A program made the translations under genes and the position numbers. Shown here piece by piece: positions 35,766 through 45,989 of a stretch of 64,000 bases of DNA (position 1 is the first letter of the stretch; each line of letters starts with the position of its first letter). The notes beneath the pieces were generated by a model. It saw nothing but the letters and a program-made list of their open reading frames with translations, ran no database searches and was not told where the DNA came from. This DNA is from Vibrio mimicus (GTDB lineage: Bacteria > Pseudomonadota > Gammaproteobacteria > Enterobacterales > Vibrionaceae). The stretch lies in the NCBI RefSeq assembly GCF_019048845.1, contig NZ_CP077426.1, positions 3,147,501-3,211,500 on the forward strand, given 5' to 3'.

Positions 35766-36743
35766 TTATGCTCCTTTGCCAGTGAGATTGACGGTCGGGT
35801 TAATCAGACCATACAAGAGATCGACTATGGTGTTGGTGACAACAAAGATCAGCCCAACAAAAATAACGTAAGCCGTAATAAGCGGCGTATCAACACGGTT
35901 CACCGCCTCTAAAAATAGAAACCCCGTGCCCGGCCATTGGAATACCGTTTCGGTCAAAATGGTGTACGCCACCATAGTACCGATTTGCACCCCACCGACG
36001 GTCAATACTGGCAACATGGTGTTTTTCAACGCATGTTGATAGTAAATTTTGTTAAGTGGCAAACCTTTGGCTTGAGCAAATTTAATGTATTCCGAGCTCA
36101 ATACCTCAAGCATTTCCGAGCGGACCAAGCGAATGAACAGCGGCAACATGATGGAGGCGAGTGCAATCGAAGGCAGTACGAGGTGACGCAAGCCATCGAT
36201 CGTAAAAAAGCCCGATTCCCAGCCCAATAAATTCAGCGTTTCTCCACGCCCATAGGAGGGCAACCAACCCAGCTCAATCGAAAATACATACATCAGCATG
36301 ATCGCAGTTAAAAACACCGGAATTGAGATACCAATACTACTGCCCGCCATCACTATTTTGGTAAACAGGCTTTTCGGATGAATGGCTGAGTACACCCCGA
36401 GCGGGATCGAAAAGACAATGATGATCAGTGTGGCACCAAACACTAACTCTAGTGTGGCCACCAGCTTATCGAAAATCACTTCTAGCGCAGGGCGCTTGAA
36501 ATAATAGGAAGTCCCCAAGTCACCCTGCACAGCAGCGGTAACAAAACGAGTATATTTGGTGATAAAAGGATCATTGAGGCCAAGTTTGTCACGCAGCGCT
36601 TGGCGCTCCGCTTCCGAAACTGACTGACCAACAAGCTCACGTAGCGGGTCACCCAGATTATCCTGAATGGCAAACGCCACCAAACTGATCACAAACATCA
36701 CTATCAGTGCCTGATATAGGCGCTTGACCAGAAACGAAAACAT
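35766..36743 (-). CDS. Peptide ABC transporter permease (DppB type)
   Basis: A 325-residue permease with about six TM helices. MFSFLVKRLYQALIVMFVIS is the typical DppB start, and the EAA-like loop reads KFAQAKGLPLNKIYYQHALKN. The frame is open back to 36794, but the ATG at 36743 preceded by GGGGCAAGG fits the family N-terminus. It forms the membrane channel with the adjacent DppC-type protein. Confidence 0.92.
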   Translation of the reverse strand: MFSFLVKRLYQALIVMFVISLVAFAIQDNLGDPLRELVGQSVSEAERQALRDKLGLNDPFITKYTRFVTAAVQGDLGTSYYFKRPALEVIFDKLVATLELVFGATLIIIVFSIPLGVYSAIHPKSLFTKIVMAGSSIGISIPVFLTAIMLMYVFSIELGWLPSYGRGETLNLLGWESGFFTIDGLRHLVLPSIALASIMLPLFIRLVRSEMLEVLSSEYIKFAQAKGLPLNKIYYQHALKNTMLPVLTVGGVQIGTMVAYTILTETVFQWPGTGFLFLEAVNRVDTPLITAYVIFVGLIFVVTNTIVDLLYGLINPTVNLTGKGA

Positions 36744-36897
36744 TCCTTGCCCCTTAACTTTCCATGTGAATCTGTGCGCGCAGTACAGCGCCAAAAATTT
36801 TCAGTTTTAAAAAGGGTACTTTGCCCAACTGAAACAAAGCAAAGTACCCGACAGCGTTCTCTGCGGGCAAATACCCGCAGAGAGGAGCTATTTACAC

Positions 36898-38454
36898 TTA
36901 CTCTTTTACCACTAGGTCGCCAAAGTATGGGAAGTCCATACCGTTAATGATCGGTGCGATATCAACCGTATGTTTGGCTGCCCATGATGGATCTTGGAAG
37001 TGAAGAGGTACAAACGCCGCTTCGTTGTACAAGATCTCCTCAACTTTCTTCAGCATGGTGCTACGTTTTTCCAGATCCGTTTCTTCGTTCGCTTGGTGAA
37101 CTAGTTTATCCACTTCCGCATTCGAGTAGTAACCACAGTTGTATTGGCCTTTACCCGTTTTCTCATCACGCGTCATGGTCAGGAACTCGGTGAAGTTCGC
37201 TGAGTCTTCTGTATCTGGGTGCCAGCCAATCATCAGCATGTCTGCCGCACACTTATCAAACTCAGGCCAGTATTGCGCTTTTGGCATGGTTTTCAGGTCA
37301 ACTTTAATGCCGATTTTTGACAACATCGCCGATGCCGCTTGTGCGATCTTCTCATCATTCACGTAACGGTTGTTGGGCGCGATCATGGTTAGGTTGAAGC
37401 CCTTCTCATAACCCGCTTCTTTCATCAGTTCTTTGGCTTTATTCAGGTCAAAGCGTGGTTTCAGGTTTTCGTTATAACCAGCATAACCAACAGGGCTTTG
37501 CTGCGCAGCCGTAGTGGCAGCCCCCTTCATCACCTTGTCCACTATCCCTGCGTTATTGATCGCATAAACGATCGCTTGACGGACACGCACATCTTTCAGC
37601 GCAGGGTTGCTGTTTTGGTTCATTTGGAAAGTGATCACACGTGTACCCGGCATGGTGAACAGATCCACGCCCTTCGCGTCTTTAATGCGTTGATAATCGT
37701 TAGGAGCAACAGGGGCAATCATATCAACGCCGCCAGACAATAGCGCCGCAACACGAGTGGCATCTTCTTTAATCACGGCGAGCGTCAACTTGTCCACGTT
37801 ACCTTTTGAGGCTTTATCCCAGTAATTAGGGTTGCGCTGGAATTCCATCTTCACGCCTTGCTCACGCCCCGTTACCGTAAATGGACCAGTACCTGAGATA
37901 TGCTCAGAAGCGTAAGAGTTACCATGCTTAACGATTTCTGCTTTATCTTTGCCGTCCGCGGTTTTACCCGTATAGAACTTGCTGTCCATCGGGAAGATGT
38001 AAGTCGCCACGTTTTCGATCAGGGGATAAGTGCCCGCCGTTTTGATTTCAATGGTGTAATCGTCCACCTTGGTGAGAGACACCAGAGGCTCGAAAATCCC
38101 TTTGAAGTCAGCCGATTCTTTCAAACGATTGAACGTCCATACCACGTCGTCAGCCGTAAAATCGTTGCCTGAATGGAACTTCACCCCTTTGCGTAGCGTG
38201 AAGCGCATAGTTTCGTTATCTACACGCTGCCAAGACTCAGCCAAGCGAGGTTCAAATTCCATTTTTTGTGTAAAGCGAATCAGTGGATCAAAGACCATGT
38301 GTGACAGTTGCAGAGTTGCCCCAGATAGCTGCTCATGTGGGTCCATTGAGACTGGGTCAGCGTCATAAGCCACGGTAATATCCGCCGCCATCACACCAAA
38401 ACTCAAGCCAGCCGCTATCAAAGCCAACGCCAGTTTGTTTTTCATGGTTTTCAT
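36898..38454 (-). CDS. Periplasmic peptide-binding protein (SBP family 5)
   Basis: A 518-residue solute-binding protein. The ATG at 38454 has AAGGAG seven bases upstream and starts a normal signal peptide (MKTMKNKLALALIAAG, cleavage near VMA-AD). An open frame to 38538 is not used. The signature of family 5 is clear: LRKGVKFHSGNDFTADDVVWT, and LKDVRVRQAIVYAI. It captures oligopeptides or similar ligands for the adjacent permeases; the exact ligand is unknown. There are about 150 bp between this gene and the DppB-type permease. Confidence 0.93.
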   Translation of the reverse strand: MKTMKNKLALALIAAGLSFGVMAADITVAYDADPVSMDPHEQLSGATLQLSHMVFDPLIRFTQKMEFEPRLAESWQRVDNETMRFTLRKGVKFHSGNDFTADDVVWTFNRLKESADFKGIFEPLVSLTKVDDYTIEIKTAGTYPLIENVATYIFPMDSKFYTGKTADGKDKAEIVKHGNSYASEHISGTGPFTVTGREQGVKMEFQRNPNYWDKASKGNVDKLTLAVIKEDATRVAALLSGGVDMIAPVAPNDYQRIKDAKGVDLFTMPGTRVITFQMNQNSNPALKDVRVRQAIVYAINNAGIVDKVMKGAATTAAQQSPVGYAGYNENLKPRFDLNKAKELMKEAGYEKGFNLTMIAPNNRYVNDEKIAQAASAMLSKIGIKVDLKTMPKAQYWPEFDKCAADMLMIGWHPDTEDSANFTEFLTMTRDEKTGKGQYNCGYYSNAEVDKLVHQANEETDLEKRSTMLKKVEEILYNEAAFVPLHFQDPSWAAKHTVDIAPIINGMDFPYFGDLVVKE

Positions 38455-38547
38455 TGCATAACTCCTTATGCGGGAATCCAGATCCCTAGTTTGTTGTATT
38501 TGCTTTTGTAACAATCGCCAACCGGAAAGTTGGTCCATGATTAACGG

Positions 38548-40263
38548 CTATGCTGCCGTAGTGCTTTCGCGTAAGCCTGTAAATTCAGGCATTAAGGAAA
38601 TCAGTTTTTTGCTGTATTCGTGTTGTGGATCCGTAAATAGCTGCTCGGTAGGGGCCACCTCTAGCAACGTCCCCATCTGCATGACCCCAACGCGATCGCA
38701 CATCTGGCGGATTACGGGTAAATCATGGCTGATAAACAGCATAGTCAGATTGAGCTCATCTTGCAGATCTTTAAGCAAATTCAGGATTTGCGCCTGCACC
38801 GACACATCCAGTGCCGAGGTAGGTTCATCACAAATCAGCAGACGTGGACGCGTGGCAAGCGCGCGCGCAATGGAGATACGCTGACGCTGACCACCGGAGA
38901 ATTCGTGGGGATACTTCAAACCCGCCATTTTGCCTAACCCTACGTGCTCAAGCAGATCATTGACGATTTGTCGGGTTTCGCTCTCGCTGCGAGTCAACTT
39001 ATGAAAGCGGATCGGCTCAGCGATGATGTCAAAAATCTTCATCCGTGGATTCATCGAGGTATACGGGTTTTGGAACACCATCTGCATTTGGCGACGTAGT
39101 GGGCGGCGTTCATGCTCTGATTTCAGTGCGGTTAAATCAATACCTTCAAAAGTCACGCGACCATCATTGGGTTGGTATAACCCCGCAATCACACGAGCAA
39201 TAGTCGATTTACCTGAGCCAGATTCTCCCACCAAGCCAAAGGTTTCCCCTTCGTGCACTTCGAAACTGACGTTATTTGAGGCTTGAACATACTCGCGACG
39301 ACGTTCAAAGAGAGAATCTTTGGTCACAAAACGCAGATTCACGTTTTCCACTTTCAACAGTGAACCACTGTATTTACGGTGATCTTGGCTTTGCCCTAAC
39401 CAGTGATTTTTCACATCAAACGGCTTCAGCTCTTTCGCTTCTTCGATATAGCTCACTAAAGGAAAGCGGTCGAGCTTGCGATCAGAACGAGGAACGGCAG
39501 AAATTAAGCTGCGCGTATATGGGTGCTCCGGCGTACCAAGCACTTTCGCTGTCGGGCCAAACTCCACCAAGTCACCACGGTACATCACCGCAACGCGATC
39601 AGTAACGTTAGAAACCACTCCCATATCGTGAGTAACCAACATGCAACCCACATTATTCTTCTTACACAGTTCGCGAATCAGATTCAGGATCTGATCTTGA
39701 ATCGACACATCAAGTGCCGTAGTTGGCTCATCAGCGATGATCAGATCCGGCTCCCCAGCGAGAGCAATCGCGATCACCACACGTTGGCGCATACCACCCG
39801 AAAATTGGTGAGGGTACTGTTTAAGACGGTTTTCGGGCTGTGGAATGCCCACTTGCTTCATCAGCGACAAAGCGCGCTGATACGCCTCCTGAGCACTGAC
39901 CTGCATGTTGGCATGAATGGTTTCGGTTAACTGATGCTCAACGGTAAACAGTGGGTTCAGTGAAGTCATCGGATCTTGGAAAATAAAACCGATTTTACTA
40001 CCACGCACTTCACGCATGGCTTGTGGCGACAGCCCCGAAATTTTTTCACCGTTTAAATAAACTTCACCACCTGCAATGGTTCCGGGAGGACTTAATAAAT
40101 CGATAACCGCATTACCAACGGTGGATTTTCCAGCACCCGACTCCCCCACTACACCAACTATTTCACCTCGTTGGATATCTAAAGTGAGTGATTTCACCGC
40201 CGCATGTACCCCGTGACGAGAAGGGTATTCAATTCTAAGATTTTTGACTTCTAAAAGTGACAT
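38548..40263 (-). CDS. Fused double ATPase of the peptide ABC transporter
   Basis: A 571-residue protein containing two complete ABC ATPase domains, equivalent to DppD plus DppF in one chain (as in YejF and GsiA). The first has Walker [10 protein letters not shown] near 40 and signature FSGGMRQR. The second has GESGSGKST near 345 and signature FSGGQRQR, with [10 protein letters not shown] as Walker B. Both sites look active. It is the first gene of the operon, which is unusual because the binding protein usually leads; the start ATG follows a weak GATGGA site. Confidence 0.92.
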   Translation of the reverse strand: MSLLEVKNLRIEYPSRHGVHAAVKSLTLDIQRGEIVGVVGESGAGKSTVGNAVIDLLSPPGTIAGGEVYLNGEKISGLSPQAMREVRGSKIGFIFQDPMTSLNPLFTVEHQLTETIHANMQVSAQEAYQRALSLMKQVGIPQPENRLKQYPHQFSGGMRQRVVIAIALAGEPDLIIADEPTTALDVSIQDQILNLIRELCKKNNVGCMLVTHDMGVVSNVTDRVAVMYRGDLVEFGPTAKVLGTPEHPYTRSLISAVPRSDRKLDRFPLVSYIEEAKELKPFDVKNHWLGQSQDHRKYSGSLLKVENVNLRFVTKDSLFERRREYVQASNNVSFEVHEGETFGLVGESGSGKSTIARVIAGLYQPNDGRVTFEGIDLTALKSEHERRPLRRQMQMVFQNPYTSMNPRMKIFDIIAEPIRFHKLTRSESETRQIVNDLLEHVGLGKMAGLKYPHEFSGGQRQRISIARALATRPRLLICDEPTSALDVSVQAQILNLLKDLQDELNLTMLFISHDLPVIRQMCDRVGVMQMGTLLEVAPTEQLFTDPQHEYSKKLISLMPEFTGLRESTTAA

Positions 40264-40975
40264 TCCATCAGACCTCTACCGCTGAGGCAGCACTCTGCCC
40301 TGTCTGAAGTACACCAGCAAAAAAGAGCGCTGATTGTACATTTTGCATCCATTCCAATCAGAACAATATTCTGACAATTTATAAGGTTCTCAATTTGGCA
40401 AATCTTTCACACAAAAGCAACAAAGAGAGGATAAAAAGTCGCCATCAAGCAGAAACAATTTATAGATAGTGTTCAATATGCAATAAATTCACATATTTTA
40501 TTGGTCTTACCATTTTAAAATTAATGACAACAACACGATAAGCTCGGTATTTGTTGCTAAAAATCTTCTAACTTTTAACAGGAGATAAAAAGACCAATGC
40601 ATATTTTATCGTTATAGAAAAACCAACAAGTTAACAATAAATAAACAAACTCCGAATGCAACGCACCAAGGACAAAGCATTTGTCTAACTCAAGGCACAA
40701 TACGCAGTGATTAAAACCAGTAAAAACCCGCAGAAACCAACATAAATAACACCAGAAAAGAATAAAACAATATGCCTCTCCCCATAACTTTAGTCGCGAT
40801 AACCAGCCTTTGACGAGAAAGAAGCATGAATTGCCAATAAGATCGCAATTTCATTATGAACAATCCACAAAGTAGAAATTAAAGGCAGGAAGGAGCACCA
40901 GAGCAATAGCGATATCAACTCGTCATTGGTACTGAACTAGGTGTAAGGTAAAAATAGATAGAAATAGAAATGAAA
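40264..40975. other. Long AT-rich intergenic region, transporter promoter
   Basis: About 710 bp without a credible gene. It must contain the promoter of the leftward peptide transporter operon. An inverted repeat TCAGAA-caata-TTCTGA at 40358-40374, about 95 bp upstream of the first gene, is a candidate operator. A six-codon frame after AGGAG at about 40597 is too short to call. No tRNA, repeat array or known RNA is recognised. Confidence 0.5.
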
Positions 40976-41001
40976 AAAGCCTCAGCGTTTGCTGAGGCTT
41001 T
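40976..41001 (-). terminator. Terminator of the tRNA operon
   Basis: Perfect 11-bp stem AAAGCCTCAGC / GCTGAGGCTTT with GTTT loop; on the minus strand it is followed by a T run. It lies 6 bases beyond the last tRNA. Confidence 0.85.
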
Positions 41002-41007
41002 GAAGAG

Positions 41008-41084
<77 letters not shown>

Positions 41085-41146
41085 ACTTTATTTTGCTTAA
41101 GAAACTAGCCTTAAGACTGGAGATAATGATTCATCACCGGAATAAA

Positions 41147-41223
41147 TGGGGTGGCTAATGGGGCTCGAACCCACGACAACCGGAATCACAATCCGGGGCT
41201 CTACCAACTGAGCTATAGCCACC
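41147..41223 (-). tRNA. tRNA-His (GTG), copy 1
   Basis: 77 nt including the extra 5' G (G-1) opposite C73, typical of tRNA-His, and encoded CCA. Anticodon GTG is in CCGGATTGTGATTCC. Confidence 0.97.
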
Positions 41224-41293
41224 ACTGAAACTTGCAATAACCGCTTGTCTGCCGTTATTTCAGACCACGCTAAACGCCTAGTCTTTCAATAAG

Positions 41294-41370
<77 letters not shown>

Positions 41371-41432
41371 ACTTAGTTTTGCTTAAGGAGCTAATCTTAA
41401 GACTGGAGATAACTGAATATCACCGAAATAAA

Positions 41433-41509
41433 TGGGGTGGCTAATGGGGCTCGAACCCACGACAACCGGAATCACAATCCGGGGCTCTACCAACTGAGCT
41501 ATAGCCACC
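41433..41509 (-). tRNA. tRNA-His (GTG), copy 2
   Basis: Identical to the copy at 41147-41223, displaced by 286 bp. Confidence 0.97.
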
Positions 41510-41543
41510 ACTGAAATTCTTTACCGATATTCCCCGGGCGAAA

Positions 41544-41620
<77 letters not shown>

Positions 41621-41641
41621 ATGCCCTATCGGCGGAGTGGA

Positions 41642-41670
41642 ATAATACGTATATCACATTAGGGCGTCTA
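41642..41670 (-). promoter_or_regulatory. Putative tRNA operon promoter
   Basis: On the minus strand TAGACG, 17-bp spacer, TATTAT, about 20 bases upstream of tRNA-Arg, with a GC-rich CCGCC discriminator typical of stringently controlled stable-RNA promoters. Confidence 0.45.
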
Positions 41671-41870
41671 GTACTTTTTTTACTTTTTTTACTGTTTGAC
41701 GCCTTTTTCATCAGATGCTTGCTACTATTCCCTTATAAAGGATGTGACTCACCGCCGGAAGATCGCAACTTGTTGTTTATTGCAACAACTTCTCAGGATA
41801 TAATCACCCAAAATTTACATTGATTTAACAGCAATTACCGCCCGTTAAATTGAAACACTCTAAAAATAAT

Positions 41871-41889
41871 AGGTAAGCAGCACTTACCT
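41871..41889 (+). promoter_or_regulatory. Stem-loop in the cytochrome c5 leader
   Basis: AGGTAAG-cagca-CTTACCT, perfect 7-bp stem, 20 bases before the start codon. It could be a leader hairpin or a protein-binding palindrome. Confidence 0.35.
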
Positions 41890-41909
41890 TCGGAATGTAA
41901 AGTGAGTTA

Positions 41910-42317
41910 ATGGATATGTCTCGATCACTCTTAAGCGTACTGTTCGCTGCTCTAACATTTTCTACTGCAGCGTTTGCTCTAACTGAAGCCGATAAAAATG
42001 CAATTGCTGAACGCATTAAGCCGGTAGGTGATGTGTATCTGGCAGGTAGCGAACCAGTACAAGCCGCTCCTACAGGTCCTCGTGATGGCGCAACGGTTTA
42101 CGGTACTTTTTGTACTGCCTGTCACTCAGCGGGGATCTCAGGTGCACCGAAAACAGGCAATGCTGCCGATTGGGGACCGCGTATCGCTCAAGGTAAAGAT
42201 GTGCTGAAAAACCACGCGATTAATGGCTTCAATGCTATGCCAGCCAAAGGCACCTGTATGGATTGTTCGGACGATGAAATCGTTGCTGCGATTGAGCATA
42301 TGATCGCCGGTTTGTGA
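41910..42317 (+). CDS. Cytochrome c5, monohaem c-type cytochrome
   Basis: A 135-residue periplasmic electron carrier. A signal peptide of about 22 residues ends at AFA. The single haem site is FCTACHSAG and the axial Met is in NAMPAKG. CMDCSD near the end contributes the extra Cys pair typical of cytochrome c5. It probably donates electrons to terminal oxidases. A second in-frame ATG is two codons in. It ends in a strong terminator. Confidence 0.93.
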   Translation: MDMSRSLLSVLFAALTFSTAAFALTEADKNAIAERIKPVGDVYLAGSEPVQAAPTGPRDGATVYGTFCTACHSAGISGAPKTGNAADWGPRIAQGKDVLKNHAINGFNAMPAKGTCMDCSDDEIVAAIEHMIAGL

Positions 42318-42331
42318 TTCGAATACTTACA

Positions 42332-42364
42332 AAATAAAGCCACAAAAATGTGGCTTTATTTTTT
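42332..42364 (+). terminator. Terminator of the cytochrome c5 gene
   Basis: Stem AAATAAAGCCACA / TGTGGCTTTATTT with AAAA loop and further T; symmetric, so it may also serve the convergent DUF454 gene. Confidence 0.9.
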
Positions 42365-42380
42365 GTCGAACTTTTCCATG

Positions 42381-42770
42381 TTAACAAGATTCCAGACGCG
42401 TTTTATAACGAACAATAATCACCGTTTCTAATGCAGCAATCGCAATCAAAATACTTTGCGTTATATTACGACCTTCTAATAACAGCAGCACGGTCAGTAA
42501 GATTGAGCACCAAACTAAAAGTAGTATTCGCCACTTTTCACTTACGGTCAGCCCTTTTTTATCTCGTATACTGCGCAGTGTGGGGCCGATGTGGCGGTTA
42601 TTGACTAGCCATGCCTGAAATCGGGGTGAACTAGCACCAAAACAGTAAAATGCAAGCAATGCAAAGGGCACTGTGGGCAAAAGCGGCACAAAAACCCCAA
42701 TAATGCCCAACGCAGTGGCGCAGGCTCCGATACAAAATAGCAGAAACTTCTTTATTTTCTGGTGTGTCAT
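42381..42770 (-). CDS. DUF454 (YbaN-family) inner-membrane protein
   Basis: A 129-residue membrane protein from the ATG at 42770 (MTHQKIKKFLLF). An open frame to a TTG at 42809 is less likely. It has two N-terminal TM helices (FCIGACATALGIIGVFVPLLP, VPFALLAFYCFG) and two C-terminal ones; FxPLLPTxPFxLLAxxCF and the Ser-Pro-Arg-Phe segment are the DUF454 signature. Function is unknown. It is on the same strand as the Tad operon, 50 bases downstream of tadG, but is probably a backbone gene. Confidence 0.85.
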   Translation of the reverse strand: MTHQKIKKFLLFCIGACATALGIIGVFVPLLPTVPFALLAFYCFGASSPRFQAWLVNNRHIGPTLRSIRDKKGLTVSEKWRILLLVWCSILLTVLLLLEGRNITQSILIAIAALETVIIVRYKTRLESC

Positions 42771-42820
42771 TTTGTGGTTATCTCTTCGCCTCAAACAAGA
42801 CTTCAACAATCCGTTGGTAA

Positions 42821-44224
42821 TTATTGAGTCAACTCGATTTTGCTTAATGTGGTAGCCACTTGCTTCAACACGCTGCGAATCGTACGGTTATCGGCTATAT
42901 AGTATTGGCCCGCGCTCGCGCATGACTTCATGACTTGTGAGCGGTTATTGAAATCAATGGAGATAATCTCAATCCCTTGTTTTTTCATTTCTCGGCACAA
43001 TGCCACTTGCTTGCGATCACGTTTCGCCACATCAAGTAAGTGGTTACCATCGGTAAACAGCAGCATCACTTTCCTATTATTGGGGTGTTGATAATCGCGT
43101 GGTAATTCGGATTTACCTTTATCCCAATACCCTCTCCAATGTGGTGACAGTAAGCGCCAAGCCCACATTACCCCTTCCGCATTATTCGTATTGAACTCTG
43201 GGTATAGAGTATCAAGAGCTTTGATAAATGCTCTACGAGTACTTAGTAACGGTTGGATTTGGCTAACACCACAATCCGGTGAATCAAACAACCCACGTTG
43301 TTCGTGTTTATTTGGTGAATACTTTTCTTTTGGGTTACCTGAATAGTAGTAAGTGAATAATGGCATGTCATTTTCATAATGTTCTATCGCGGGCTTGGAC
43401 ATCCATTCCATATGCAAACGTAAGTTCTGATCCGGTGGCGACAACTCAAGGCGGCGGATCCAGTTCGGGGTTAATGCACTCACACTGGTTAGCTCATCTT
43501 GTTCTTCCGGCAATGCGGTACACATGGCCTTACGCCAACGTCCCGGCACTTCAGGGTGGAGAAGATCTTTCCATCCGCGCTCTTTGGCCAACGATCGCCA
43601 ATCACGAGGTATCGCAAATGCACTCGCCGAAAAGAACTCTGGGCGATGACCAATATTCACTAACCCCGTAGCCGGAACTATGCTGACCACCTTACTAAAA
43701 TCACGTCGCTCTTCGGCGTACAAGATATCAGCAAAATCTCGTAACCCTTTGATTGATTGTGTCATCGGTTCGCCTTTCATCGAATTTGACACATCCAGCA
43801 TCACGACAATTTCCAGTGTGGTTTGGTGAATCTTAGACTGAGCTTGATGGGTAACAAGTACATCGCTGGTTCCTAACGTATCGGTGAGCGCGAGGCTTCC
43901 TCGATCGACCCTGCCAGACACTTGTACTTGCGCCGCGTTTTCATTATTACCGGTATCAACTTGCAGACTCGACAATCCGAGGTTGGGCTGCGGAGTATTC
44001 GCTTCAGACATTTGCTGCGCATCCGCTTTCGCGTTGTAACTGTTGGTGGTTGAGTACAACACGGCATCAGCCAACATGGACAAACGGCTATCCGTCGTGC
44101 TCAGTACAATCACCAATAGCACAAAGCTAAAGAAAGTCAGCATGCCGAGTAACATTAATGCTGCGGTTACCGAAATTACCCCGTGCTGAACACGAGCGGT
44201 CACTTTTATAGGTAGTGCTGGCAT
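42821..44224 (-). CDS. tadG: TadG-like pilus protein with VWA domain
   Basis: A 467-residue protein starting at the ATG at 44224, one base from the tadF stop; longer open frames upstream are not used. The N-terminus HGVISVTAALMLLGMLTFF is the Tad-type single membrane anchor. Residues from about 140 form a von Willebrand A domain with MIDAS motif DVSNS (MLDVSNSMKG) and later FTDGNHL. TadG proteins anchor or assemble Flp pili in the envelope. It is the last gene of the Tad operon. Confidence 0.85.
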   Translation of the reverse strand: MPALPIKVTARVQHGVISVTAALMLLGMLTFFSFVLLVIVLSTTDSRLSMLADAVLYSTTNSYNAKADAQQMSEANTPQPNLGLSSLQVDTGNNENAAQVQVSGRVDRGSLALTDTLGTSDVLVTHQAQSKIHQTTLEIVVMLDVSNSMKGEPMTQSIKGLRDFADILYAEERRDFSKVVSIVPATGLVNIGHRPEFFSASAFAIPRDWRSLAKERGWKDLLHPEVPGRWRKAMCTALPEEQDELTSVSALTPNWIRRLELSPPDQNLRLHMEWMSKPAIEHYENDMPLFTYYYSGNPKEKYSPNKHEQRGLFDSPDCGVSQIQPLLSTRRAFIKALDTLYPEFNTNNAEGVMWAWRLLSPHWRGYWDKGKSELPRDYQHPNNRKVMLLFTDGNHLLDVAKRDRKQVALCREMKKQGIEIISIDFNNRSQVMKSCASAGQYYIADNRTIRSVLKQVATTLSKIELTQ

Positions 44225-44225
44225 T

Positions 44226-44735
44226 TTAGTTGGTCTCCCGGAACATGGATGAGCTAAAACGCTTCTTAGGCCAAAGCTTCCAAATGGCGTTATCTGCCAC
44301 TTGGCTATTCGGTTCAAAACAGAGTGAGACTTGGGCAACACTCCCGATCTCAAGCTTCGGCCAGCTCTGCGTGAGTGGGCATCGGTTGTCTCGCAATAGG
44401 ATCTGTGTTTCTTGAGTAGCAGCATTATGCAAACCAATCGACAACCCGACATTGCCTTGTACAAGCTGGGTCAGTTGTTGCTCGGCAAAATCACGAAAAT
44501 AAGGCAGTTGAGCAATGTTGTTGTCTCGGGTTAGCGTACGTTGATTACCCACCATTTCTAAGACGTTGTAATTTAGGTTGACCAAACGCTGCTCGACTCG
44601 AAAAATCGTCAATATCTCCGAACTGGCAATAATCATGACTAACAGCATAGGCACAATCAGTGCCACTTCGATACTGACCGAACCACGCTGTTGACGGCGA
44701 GGTAATCTGGCGGTAACTAAACGATAACTTCTCAT
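44226..44735 (-). CDS. tadF: TadF pseudopilin-like protein
   Basis: A 169-residue protein of the TadE/TadF family. Its N-terminus QQRGSVSIEVALIVPMLL has the pseudopilin pattern with the conserved Glu, cleaved after Gly by TadV. A hydrophobic helix then leads to a small periplasmic domain with one Cys pair. It is presumed to be a minor pilus component or initiator. The gene follows tadE by 1 base. Confidence 0.85.
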   Translation of the reverse strand: MRSYRLVTARLPRRQQRGSVSIEVALIVPMLLVMIIASSEILTIFRVEQRLVNLNYNVLEMVGNQRTLTRDNNIAQLPYFRDFAEQQLTQLVQGNVGLSIGLHNAATQETQILLRDNRCPLTQSWPKLEIGSVAQVSLCFEPNSQVADNAIWKLWPKKRFSSSMFRETN

Positions 44736-44736
44736 G

Positions 44737-45210
44737 TTATTTAAACAGCAACTCTTTAGATAAAACTAGCGTGCTTTGATAGCGTAGTGGCTCAGGCTGA
44801 AACCAAGCCAGCGGGCTATATGCCAACTGGGTAGTTAATTTAGCGGAAATGCGAAATACAGGATCGGCTGGGCGGACCGCTTCTTCTAATTTCGCTTCCT
44901 CGTCTAACCGGACTTGCATCAAGGCTTCGAGTGATGGGTATTCTCGAACTTCTATCTCTACACCTTCTAAAAAGCCAAAACTTCGCGCTTCCACCATGCG
45001 CAATATCACCCCTCGATTGAGGGGTTTAACTCGCCAATCTTCCGCGAGCAGCGTACGTAGTGAATGACGCATGCTGTGATCAAGCAAAGCATACTGTAGG
45101 TGTAGGCGTGAAACGTCGAAGAACATCATCATGACAGCCAGCACAATAGGTAACATCAGTGCGGTTTCTATGCTAGCCACACCAGCTTGCCCCTTGCGAT
45201 AACGTTTCAT
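44737..45210 (-). CDS. tadE: TadE pseudopilin
   Basis: A 157-residue minor pseudopilin. KGQAGVASIETALMLPIVL gives the cleavage site (after Gly), the conserved Glu and the hydrophobic helix. The remaining soluble part is unremarkable. It overlaps tadD by 4 bp (ATGA). Processing by the operon's TadV peptidase is expected from the family. Confidence 0.88.
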   Translation of the reverse strand: MKRYRKGQAGVASIETALMLPIVLAVMMMFFDVSRLHLQYALLDHSMRHSLRTLLAEDWRVKPLNRGVILRMVEARSFGFLEGVEIEVREYPSLEALMQVRLDEEAKLEEAVRPADPVFRISAKLTTQLAYSPLAWFQPEPLRYQSTLVLSKELLFK

Positions 45211-45989
45211 TGCGCCACCTGAATCGCATTTAATCGAGCACGCAGCGTAGCGAGATCACGCTCAACCTCGGATGTAGGCATATGGCGAGAGAGTAAAGCA
45301 CGAGCTTGATCTTGTTGATTTTCGGCAAGCAGCAACAGAGCAAAGTTCAATTCGACTTGTGTAGGCAGTTCACGGTACGCCAAGAGAGGTGTAAAGACTT
45401 CTCTGGCGGTTTTGATCTGCCCATCATGCAGATAACTCAAAGCGAGGTTGGAGCGAAAATAGGGGCTATCTGGCGCGAGTGTGATGGCTTGTTGAAGTTC
45501 TTGCCGTGCTTTTTCCAAGTTCGTTTCCAGCAACGCAACACCTAACCCATTGTGTAACTGAGCTTTTACTGAGTTTTGCTGCGCTTTGAGTAAACCAAGT
45601 TGATAAACCGCCACCGATTCAGCCGTTCTGCCTGCCGCCAATAAATAACGACCCAAATAAACAGCCGCATCAGCCGCAATCGGATCCTCGGCCAAAGTAA
45701 CATGGCGCAACTTCGCCATCGCAGTCTCTTTTTTATCTTGGTGGTATTGGCTACGCCCCAACATCAACTGGTAGTTAAGATTATCGGGCGCAGATGCCAA
45801 TAACTTCAAATATTGGCTCTCTGCTTGAGCATACTGGCCGTAATTAAATGATGCTTCAGCCAGTGCTCGAGCGTTACTCTCGGTGTGCTGTGCTGCTTTA
45901 TTGGCAGTGCCGGAACAGCCTACAAGTAGGCTCACGCCAAGTAGCAGCCATAATGGCTTAGGCAGTATGGAGGTGAATTCTCGGCTCAT
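45207..45989 (-). CDS. tadD: TadD, TPR lipoprotein
   Basis: A 260-residue lipoprotein from the ATG at 45989; upstream frame to 46259 is not used because it runs through tadC. The lipobox is LLVGC near residue 24. At least four TPR-like units follow (for example ALAEASFNYGQYAQAESQYL and AVYLGRYLLAAGRTAES). TadD acts like a pilotin, helping the secretin RcpA assemble. It overlaps tadC by 4 bp. Confidence 0.88.
   Translation of the reverse strand: MSREFTSILPKPLWLLLGVSLLVGCSGTANKAAQHTESNARALAEASFNYGQYAQAESQYLKLLASAPDNLNYQLMLGRSQYHQDKKETAMAKLRHVTLAEDPIAADAAVYLGRYLLAAGRTAESVAVYQLGLLKAQQNSVKAQLHNGLGVALLETNLEKARQELQQAITLAPDSPYFRSNLALSYLHDGQIKTAREVFTPLLAYRELPTQVELNFALLLLAENQQDQARALLSRHMPTSEVERDLATLRARLNAIQVAQ

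Noticed and set aside
40581..40614. Possible six-codon leader peptide after AGGAG
   Set aside because: Spacing to the ATG is too long (about 13 bases), it is on the strand opposite to the transporter operon, and no attenuator follows.
42821..44464. Longer start for tadG at 44464
   Set aside because: The first 80 codons overlap tadF in another frame and are not protein-like; the ATG at 44224 begins the expected Tad membrane anchor.
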